From: Bacteroidota bacterium
Lineage (GTDB): Bacteria > Bacteroidota > Bacteroidia > J057 > RFSG01
NCBI GenBank assembly: GCA_947459115.1
Contig: CANHCC010000004.1
Coordinates: 1-37,037 of the forward strand
Length of the DNA stretch: 37,037 nucleotides
Reading direction: 5' to 3'
Shown: one piece after another, positions 31,780 through 37,037 of the stretch
How the letters are laid out: each line of letters opens with the position of its first letter
Position numbering within the stretch: the stretch's first letter is position 1
The notes under the pieces: generated by a model
Seen by the model: only the letters and a program-made list of their open reading frames with translations
What the model was told of the DNA's origin: nothing
Databases searched by the model: none
Position numbers and translations under genes: made by a program

Positions 31780-32952
31780 ATGTTAGAATCAATCGGTTTG
31801 TCTGCTCGTTATCGTGGCAATCTTGACGCCAATCTGATCCGGATTGCGGACAAGGTTTACAATGAAGAAAGAATTACCAATGAGGACGCGTTGGCTTTGT
31901 TCCAGTCCAATAATCTGGGGTTTCTGGGTGAATTGGCGCACGCCATTCGGGTGCGTAAGCATGGGTTAAATACCTATTTCAACCGAAATTTTCACATAGA
32001 ACCAACGAATATCTGTATTTATACCTGTTCCTTCTGCGCTTTCGCTCGTCGTCCGGATGAAGAGGGGGGCTGGGAATATACCCTTGAGCAAATTGAAGAT
32101 CAGGTCAGGCAGTACAATGGCAAACCCATTACCGAGGTACATATCGTCGGTGGCGTTCACCCCAAAAGAGGGGTGGATTATTATGGAGAAATGATTCAGC
32201 GTATCAAGGCCATTCGACCTGACATTCATGTAAAAGGCTTTACAGCAGTGGAGTTGAAAGTTATGTTTGCCAGAAGTCGCATGAGCATTGAAGAAGGCTT
32301 GCTGGCTCTAAAAGCATACGGTCTGGATTCATTACCGGGTGGAGGCGCTGAGATTTTTCACCCCGACATTCGCTCCCAGATTTGTGATACGAAAGCCTCA
32401 TCCGATAATTGGCTTCAAATTCACGAAGCAGCCCACACCCTTGGGATTCCGTCCAATTGCACCATGTTATATGGTCATATTGAACAGCATGAGCATCGGG
32501 TCCATCACATGGAGCAGTTAAGAAATCTTCAGGACAGAACAGGTGGTTTTAATACCTTTATTCCCTTAAAATTCCGGAATGAAAACAGTGATCTTTCTCA
32601 TCTGAAAGAGGTCAATATGATTGAAGATTTAAAGACCTATGCAGTCTCCCGAATTTATTTGGACAACATCGCTCACCTGAAAGCCTACTGGCCTATGATT
32701 GGTCGGGATACCACCCAGATTTCCTTGTCCTTTGGGGTGGATGATATTGATGGAACCATTGATGATTCTACAAAAATTTATTCCATGGCAGGGTCTGAAG
32801 AAAAAAATCCGGCCATGACTACCCCGGAATTAATTCGCCTGGTGAAGGACGCCGGCTTCCGGCCTATTGAAAGGGATACCCTTTACAACATTATCAATGA
32901 TTTCGGAGACAAAGACTTCACCGAGACAGTAGATATTCCCGTACTTAGCTAA
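31780..32952 (+). CDS. mqnE: Aminofutalosine synthase (radical SAM)
   Basis: MqnE joins 3-enolpyruvyl-benzoate (from MqnA) to SAM to form aminodeoxyfutalosine in the futalosine route to menaquinone. The 390-aa protein carries the radical SAM motif CIYTCSFC (Cys79, Cys83, Cys86), then LPGGGAEIFHPDIRSQIC, TMLYGHIEQHEHRVHHMEQL, GGFNTFIPLKF, and the C-terminal DDIDGTIDDSTK and ERDTLYNII segments. GGGAEIFHP, the LDNIAHLKAYWPMIG segment and the ERDTLY end match MqnE better than the related MqnC. A histidine-phosphatase gene starts 4 bp after its stop. Confidence 0.93.
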   Translation: MLESIGLSARYRGNLDANLIRIADKVYNEERITNEDALALFQSNNLGFLGELAHAIRVRKHGLNTYFNRNFHIEPTNICIYTCSFCAFARRPDEEGGWEYTLEQIEDQVRQYNGKPITEVHIVGGVHPKRGVDYYGEMIQRIKAIRPDIHVKGFTAVELKVMFARSRMSIEEGLLALKAYGLDSLPGGGAEIFHPDIRSQICDTKASSDNWLQIHEAAHTLGIPSNCTMLYGHIEQHEHRVHHMEQLRNLQDRTGGFNTFIPLKFRNENSDLSHLKEVNMIEDLKTYAVSRIYLDNIAHLKAYWPMIGRDTTQISLSFGVDDIDGTIDDSTKIYSMAGSEEKNPAMTTPELIRLVKDAGFRPIERDTLYNIINDFGDKDFTETVDIPVLS

Positions 32953-32956
32953 GCCC

Positions 32957-33568
32957 ATGCTTAGATTGTTTTTGCTTCGTCATGGAGAAACAGATTATAA
33001 TCTCCAGAAAATTGTTCAAGGGGGAGGCATTGATTCAGACTTAAACCTCACAGGGTATAATCAGGGTGAAAAATTCCATAAGCGATACCAATCGGCCAGG
33101 TTTGATGCTATTTATTGCAGTGGATTGAAGCGTACAAGGCAGACCTTGCATGCTTTTTCAAGGGAAGGAAAAGAAATTATTTCTTTAGAGGGATTGAATG
33201 AAATGGGGTGGGGGGAGCTTGAAGGCAAGCCCTTTGACCCTGTCAGTCATGCCGCTTTTTTGGCAATGAACGAGAAATGGGCCAATGGGGAATTAAACCT
33301 GGCCTTGCCCGGAGGGGAGTCCCCGCAATATGTCTGGGAGAGGTCCTCTGCTGCTGTTTTGGAGATAGAGAAAAGGCATAAAAATGGAAATGTTTTGATT
33401 TGCACCCATGGCAGAACTTTGAGAATTTTATTGAGTGGGATGTGCGGCTATGGTCTCGATAAAATGAATTGGTTTCCCCATGAAAATACTGGCTTGAATA
33501 TACTCCGCCGGCAAGGCACACAATGGCAGTTTGAAAAAATCAATTGTTTACAGCACTTAGCGGGATGA
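32957..33568 (+). CDS. Histidine phosphatase superfamily protein
   Basis: The 203-aa protein belongs to the phosphoglycerate mutase-like branch of histidine phosphatases. The catalytic RHG motif is in FLLRHGETDYN (His9), followed by the substrate arginine in YCSGLKRTRQTL and the second His in LICTHGRTLRILL; LNEMGWGELEGK supplies the acidic residue. Substrate is not defined by sequence; relatives include cobalamin-pathway phosphatases and general phosphomonoesterases. Its position between mqnE and mqnA, overlapping mqnA by 4 nt, suggests cotranscription and perhaps a role near menaquinone synthesis, which has no known phosphatase step. Confidence 0.9.
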   Translation: MLRLFLLRHGETDYNLQKIVQGGGIDSDLNLTGYNQGEKFHKRYQSARFDAIYCSGLKRTRQTLHAFSREGKEIISLEGLNEMGWGELEGKPFDPVSHAAFLAMNEKWANGELNLALPGGESPQYVWERSSAAVLEIEKRHKNGNVLICTHGRTLRILLSGMCGYGLDKMNWFPHENTGLNILRRQGTQWQFEKINCLQHLAG

Positions 33569-34335
33569 AACTCAGAGTATGCGCCGTATCGTATTTGAAT
33601 ACCCGTCCTTTTTTATATGGAATCCGGCAGGTGTTTCAAGAGTCAGAAGTGTCCATAACTACCAGGATTCCCTCTGCTTGTGCGACAGATTTTAAAGAGG
33701 GGCATTCAGATCTTGCCCTGGTGCCGGTGGGCGCTTTGCCGGAGTTAGGTTTTTCAGATGTCTTACCTCATTGGTGTATTGGCGCAGAAGGCAAGGTAGA
33801 TTCTGTATTTGTTTGTTCTCATCAGCCCATTGCCGAAGTGAAGAATTTGATTCAGGACCAGCATTCCAGAACTTCCAATCTGTTGGCCTCTGTTCTGTTG
33901 AAGCATCACTGGAAAGTTACTGCGGAAATTCAACCCGCCCGCGATGGGGCCTGGAAAACGCCTTTACGGGATACGGCTTATGTTATTATTGGCGATAAGG
34001 CCGTGACAGCAAAAGATGCTTTTCCTTTTGTGTACGATTTAGCCGAAGAATGGCGGCAGTATTCAGGATTGCCATTTGTTTTTGCCGTGTGGGTTCACCG
34101 AAATTTAGAGTCAGATATTCTGAACAAGATTCAGATCGCCTTTGAAAAAGGAATGGGTGCTTTACCCTTAGTGGCGGAGCAATCAGGACCGGATTTTGGC
34201 CTTGATGCTGAAAAAGCCCTTGACTATTTTACCAGATCTCTCAGCTATCGTCTGGATAATCCTAAGAAACAAGCTATCAAAAAGTTTTTAGCTGAAAGTG
34301 CTGCGATAACCCTCCCTGCGATTGAAAGACAGTAA
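33565..34335 (+). CDS. mqnA: Chorismate dehydratase
   Basis: MqnA dehydrates chorismate to 3-enolpyruvyl-benzoate, the first step of the futalosine menaquinone pathway. I start at 33565 (256 aa), not at the track's 33544: MKLRVCAVSYLNTRPF is the standard beginning, and the ATG overlaps the preceding stop as ATGA. The SYLNTRPFLYG motif, the DLALVPVGALPEL segment and SNLLASVLLKHHW (typical SRTS or similar loop) place it in the MqnA/MqnD periplasmic-binding fold; RDTAYVIIGDKAV and FVFAVWVHR are typical of MqnA. MqnB, MqnC and MqnD genes are not in the window. Confidence 0.93.
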   Translation: MKLRVCAVSYLNTRPFLYGIRQVFQESEVSITTRIPSACATDFKEGHSDLALVPVGALPELGFSDVLPHWCIGAEGKVDSVFVCSHQPIAEVKNLIQDQHSRTSNLLASVLLKHHWKVTAEIQPARDGAWKTPLRDTAYVIIGDKAVTAKDAFPFVYDLAEEWRQYSGLPFVFAVWVHRNLESDILNKIQIAFEKGMGALPLVAEQSGPDFGLDAEKALDYFTRSLSYRLDNPKKQAIKKFLAESAAITLPAIERQ

Positions 34336-34353
34336 TAAGGGTGACCAGGGCGA

Positions 34354-34392
34354 TTTCCCCGACCCAAGACGGGGGAATTCTTGCCTTTATTT
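34354..34392 (+). terminator. Weak terminator-like hairpin after mqnA
   Basis: TTTCCCCG (34354-34361) pairs with CGGGGGAA (34370-34377) including one G-T pair, around loop ACCCAAGA, followed by TTCTTGCCTTTATTTG. The tail is not a clean U-tract. Confidence 0.4.
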
Positions 34393-34419
34393 GTAAAGGA
34401 TGTCGAAAAATTGTAACTT

Positions 34420-34427
34420 TATATTTG
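34420..34427 (+). promoter_or_regulatory. -7 element upstream of the DUF4625-like lipoprotein
   Basis: TATATTTG is a perfect TAnnTTTG match 19 nt before the ATG at 34447. No well-spaced -33 TTG was found. Confidence 0.5.
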
Positions 34428-34446
34428 TATTTGAGCAATTTCTCCA

Positions 34447-35241
34447 ATGAATCGAATCACGCCATACTTGTTCTTGGTCCTGGGTGTTATTAGTTTGGTT
34501 TCTCTTTCTTGCAAAAAGGAAAATCCGGGATTGAATCTCAAAGAGGATAAAACCAAGCCTTCGATTAATGCGGTTTCTCCTGTGAGTTCTAATGCGACCT
34601 ATTCTAACGGGCAACAAATTCAATTTAAGGCAACACTGACCGATAATCGCATGGTAGAGTCTTATCGCATCAAAATTGAGTTTGATCAAGAACGGAATGA
34701 ATCTCAGGTACATGCGACGCCTTGGTATTTTGTTCAGAGTTATAAAACCGATGGCAGAAGCAAAGAGGTTACCCAAATTATTCCTGTGCCTCAAAATGCA
34801 CTGGCCGGCCCATACCGAATGACCATCTTTTGTACCGATACCAAAAAAAATGAGGCAGATTCCGTTGTTGTGGACTTAAATATTTACAATACTAATGATC
34901 TTCTACCTCCCACCTTTACAGACAACAATACCGGAGTAGATGCCGATCGTACACTTAGTATCAGCACTTTAAATAATAATGCCTTTACCATTTTAGATAC
35001 GATTCAGGAAAATGATCGTCTTACGGTCATTCGGTCCGATGGTTTTAACAACAGAACTCTGGCTAAACTGCCTTTATTGCCTACTGAAGTGAATTTAATG
35101 GTACAAGGTTCTACCAATTTGTACTACTACGAGCAAACGCTGTTTTTCCCGGATACAGGTAAATATACTTTTCGCTTGATAGCAAGGGATTTGATGAATA
35201 ACACAGGGCTAAAGGTGGTTAAATTTAATATTGTTCCCTGA
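34447..35241 (+). CDS. DUF4625-like lipoprotein
   Basis: The 264-aa protein has a lipoprotein signal peptide (YLFLVLGVISLVSLSC, Cys22) followed by KKENPG. From about residue 35 it resembles the DUF4625 group of Bacteroidota lipoproteins: DKTKPSINAVSPVSSN, a GQQIQFKATLTDNRMVESYRI style Ig-like domain with ANALAG..RMTIFCTD type strands, and a second beta-rich part ending FRLIARDLMNNTGLKVVKFNI. It should sit in the inner leaflet of the outer membrane or on the surface. The TPR protein gene begins 33 bp after its stop, so the two probably form one operon. Function is unknown. Confidence 0.8.
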   Translation: MNRITPYLFLVLGVISLVSLSCKKENPGLNLKEDKTKPSINAVSPVSSNATYSNGQQIQFKATLTDNRMVESYRIKIEFDQERNESQVHATPWYFVQSYKTDGRSKEVTQIIPVPQNALAGPYRMTIFCTDTKKNEADSVVVDLNIYNTNDLLPPTFTDNNTGVDADRTLSISTLNNNAFTILDTIQENDRLTVIRSDGFNNRTLAKLPLLPTEVNLMVQGSTNLYYYEQTLFFPDTGKYTFRLIARDLMNNTGLKVVKFNIVP

Positions 35242-35274
35242 GGCTTTTAATTCCTGAATATCCGGGAGTGGTTT

Positions 35275-36924
35275 GTGTTATTGCGTTTTAAATTTTCACT
35301 CTTTTCTGCATTCATATTTTTTTCGGGGCTTCTCTCTGCTCAGGGAGTCTTACCCGATACATCTCGTAATGCCTGGTATAGAGGCTGGGAAATTTCGATT
35401 CAGGATTTAGAGAAAAAAATCCAGCTTTATACCGCACAAATTGATAGTGCAGAAGATGATTGGGCGCGATACTATCGGGGAGTGGCTTATCTTCAAAAGG
35501 GCTATTATCGTCAGGCAGAAACAGACTTACTCGCTGCTTTGAATTATCCCAAGCGGACGATTAATCCGGCCTGGCCCTATGCTATGCTGGCTCAGAAAGC
35601 ATATTTATTGGCAGAATATAAACTTGCTATAAAGAATGCTACCCTGGCGATTGAGACCTATGATTCTTTGGCCACGGCCTGGAGGATACGAGCCAGAACT
35701 TATTTGGCTTTGGGTAATACACCGCTTGCCTTTGAAGATTTACAACAAGCCATTCGTCTTGATGCCGCCAATCCGGAAAACTTGTGGGAAAGAAGTGGGA
35801 TTTCTCTTGCTCGGGAAGACTATATCAATTGTTTGAATGATTTGAATCTCCTATTGAAATTAGAGCCCGGAAGGTTGGATTACCTGACTCGAAAAGCCTG
35901 GTGTTTATATCAATTAGGCAAAGACTCAGAAGTATTTAAAATGCTTCCCGGACTGAAGAATTCCAATCTGGAGGACCCTGTACAGAATTCAGCTCTTGCG
36001 GATTTGATGTTTGTATATCAGGAATTACAAGAGGCTGAAAGATTGTATTCTCGTGCAATTCAACATTATGAGTCCCAGATTTATAAAGATCCCTCCTATG
36101 CAGTAAGAAATAAAAAGGTCATCCACGAAAATTATCTATACAGAGGTATGGTTCGTATGGATTCAAAAAAATTAAGGGAAGCATTAATTGATTATACCAG
36201 CGCAGTTACAGTTGAACCCACAGATTATCGCACGCATTTGTGTATTGGGGAATTGCAAACCTTTCAGGGGAATTACCGGGATGCCATTACTTCGTATGAA
36301 CAGACCATGAGGTTGAATCCTACGCTGAAAGAAGGATGGGTAAATTATGGCTATTGTTACGATCAATTGGGGCGATATAAAGAGGCGATCAATATTTTTA
36401 CCAAGGGCATACAACGAGACTCAACGAATTGTTTGTTGTTTAATAATCGGGGTTTTACCTATTTAAACATTCGAATGCTTGACAAGGCTTTGGTGGATAT
36501 TCAGATGGCGGTGTCTTTGTGTCCTGAGGAGATGATGCCAAAGGTTTCATTGGGGGAATATTATTATTTATTGGACCAATACGATGACGCGCTGTTGCAT
36601 TTAAATACTGCCTTAAGTATCCAGGATGGGTCTGAATCAGCAAGGCGAACGGGGTATTTTGTGAGGGGGAAAGTATGGCTGAAAAAGCGGGAGTTGGTAA
36701 AAGCCAAACAGGATTTGGAGAAAGCATTGGAATTAGATCCAAAGAATGCAGAGATAGCAGAGACCTTGGGTTTGGCCTTGTATCGGATGGAGAAATTTTG
36801 TGAGGCGATGGCGATGTTTCGTAAAGCCCTGAATCTGGATGTCAATAATGATGTGAAGAAGGCACCCAATTCCACTTATTATATTTCAATGATCCAGGAG
36901 ATTGTGGTGAAGGGATGCCCTTGA
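35275..36924 (+). CDS. Exported tetratricopeptide-repeat (TPR) protein
   Basis: The 549-aa protein consists mostly of TPR units (pairs of helices that act as protein-binding scaffolds). Examples are ARYYRGVAYLQKGYYRQAETDLLAAL, CIGELQTFQGNYRDAITSYEQTMRLNP, NYGYCYDQLGRYKEAINIFTKGI and GLALYRMEKFCEAMAMFRKALNLD, about ten in all. A signal peptide (FSLFSAFIFFSGLLSAQ) precedes them, so the protein is probably periplasmic. The start is uncertain: a GTG at 35275 or a TTG at 35281 are the only options before the signal peptide; an in-frame TAA at 35248 excludes earlier ones. It follows the DUF4625-like gene closely. The partner is unknown. Confidence 0.85.
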   Translation: MLLRFKFSLFSAFIFFSGLLSAQGVLPDTSRNAWYRGWEISIQDLEKKIQLYTAQIDSAEDDWARYYRGVAYLQKGYYRQAETDLLAALNYPKRTINPAWPYAMLAQKAYLLAEYKLAIKNATLAIETYDSLATAWRIRARTYLALGNTPLAFEDLQQAIRLDAANPENLWERSGISLAREDYINCLNDLNLLLKLEPGRLDYLTRKAWCLYQLGKDSEVFKMLPGLKNSNLEDPVQNSALADLMFVYQELQEAERLYSRAIQHYESQIYKDPSYAVRNKKVIHENYLYRGMVRMDSKKLREALIDYTSAVTVEPTDYRTHLCIGELQTFQGNYRDAITSYEQTMRLNPTLKEGWVNYGYCYDQLGRYKEAINIFTKGIQRDSTNCLLFNNRGFTYLNIRMLDKALVDIQMAVSLCPEEMMPKVSLGEYYYLLDQYDDALLHLNTALSIQDGSESARRTGYFVRGKVWLKKRELVKAKQDLEKALELDPKNAEIAETLGLALYRMEKFCEAMAMFRKALNLDVNNDVKKAPNSTYYISMIQEIVVKGCP

Positions 36925-36943
36925 GGAAGGGGGGGATGCTCCG

Positions 36944-37037
36944 GCTTGGTGCAAGCGTCTGCTTGGTGCAAGCATCCGCTTGGTGCAAGCATCTGCTTGG
37001 TGCAAGCATCCGCTTGGTGCAAGCGTCTGCTTGGTGC
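36944..37037. repeat. 17-bp palindromic tandem repeat, right edge
   Basis: GCTTGGTGCAAGC cores start at 36944, 36961, 36978, 36995, 37012 and 37029 (last partial), separated by 4-nt spacers that vary (GTCT, ATCC, ATCT). It is the reverse complement of the left-edge repeat, whose spacer is always GGAT. The invariant CAAGC/GCTTG arms with variable spacers show which part is conserved. The array runs off the window. Confidence 0.95.

Noticed and set aside
31780-32952. mqnC (cyclic dehypoxanthinyl futalosine synthase) rather than mqnE
   Set aside because: Both are radical SAM paralogues, but GGGAEIFHP, the DNIAHLKAYWPMIG segment and the ERDTLY C-terminus match MqnE.

Overview
The window reads as chromosomal DNA of a member of the Bacteroidota. 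The evidence is two secreted proteins with C-terminal sorting domains of the type IX secretion system (T9SS), many start sites preceded by the phylum's TAnnTTTG -7 element with no obvious Shine-Dalgarno sequence, several small lipoproteins, and the futalosine menaquinone route. NuoB and E2 have the look of Chitinophagales/Saprospirales-type proteins, but I cannot place the organism below phylum. No phage, plasmid, intact transposon, CRISPR array or tRNA was seen. The same 17-bp palindromic tandem repeat lies at both window edges in opposite orientation, so the window may be a contig that broke at repeats.

Layout. 1-620: terminal repeat, then the RNase P RNA gene (minus). 0.6-5.3 kb: orphan XdhC-family gene, phosphohexomutase (minus), class I photolyase, and a three-gene overlapping unit of an acidic hypothetical protein and two tiny basic lipoproteins; the second lipoprotein (55 aa) is missing from the ORF track. 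5.3-9.0 kb: bifunctional FtcD (minus), then a DUF47/PhoU-like regulator with a PiT phosphate transporter. 9.0-9.9 kb: 920 bp without a gene, holding a 54-bp tandem repeat. 9.9-14.8 kb, minus strand: a T9SS secreted protein, an orphan 2-oxoacid dehydrogenase E2, and CinA. 14.9-20.2 kb: a lipoprotein and bioD, converging with hemA; divergent from hemA, a sensor kinase, then a palindrome array, then ruvX-def. 20.3-24.1 kb, minus: a 1292-aa T9SS protein with nine repeats. 24.3-25.9 kb: rsmG and nuoA-nuoB, closed by a terminator. 25.9-31.7 kb: a compact six-gene cassette (GNAT-like acyltransferase, methyltransferase, UGM-like flavoprotein, second methyltransferase, GT2 glycosyltransferase, DegT aminotransferase). 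31.8-34.3 kb: mqnE, a histidine phosphatase and mqnA. 34.4-36.9 kb: a DUF4625-like lipoprotein and a TPR protein, then the second terminal repeat.

How genes work together. MqnA and MqnE carry out the first two steps of futalosine menaquinone synthesis, and NuoA/B belong to the respiratory complex that would reduce that menaquinone. The six-gene cassette looks like a biosynthetic unit for an N-acylated, possibly methylated amino sugar carried on a polyprenyl lipid; its product is unknown and it is the best candidate here for an undescribed pathway. DUF47 and PiT form a phosphate uptake pair.

The strongest non-coding signals are: (a) six tandem palindromes GGTAAG[T/C]A[A/G]CTTACC at 20-22 bp spacing before ruvX, whose changes preserve the dyad; (b) -7 elements placed exactly 4-5 nt before the ATG of ftcD, cinA, mqnE and rsmG (one-mismatch versions before the hexomutase and the sensor kinase), the same distance that separates the rnpB -7 element from the RNA's 5' end, which predicts leaderless mRNAs; and (c) the terminal 17-bp repeat, whose palindromic core recurs inside ftcD.
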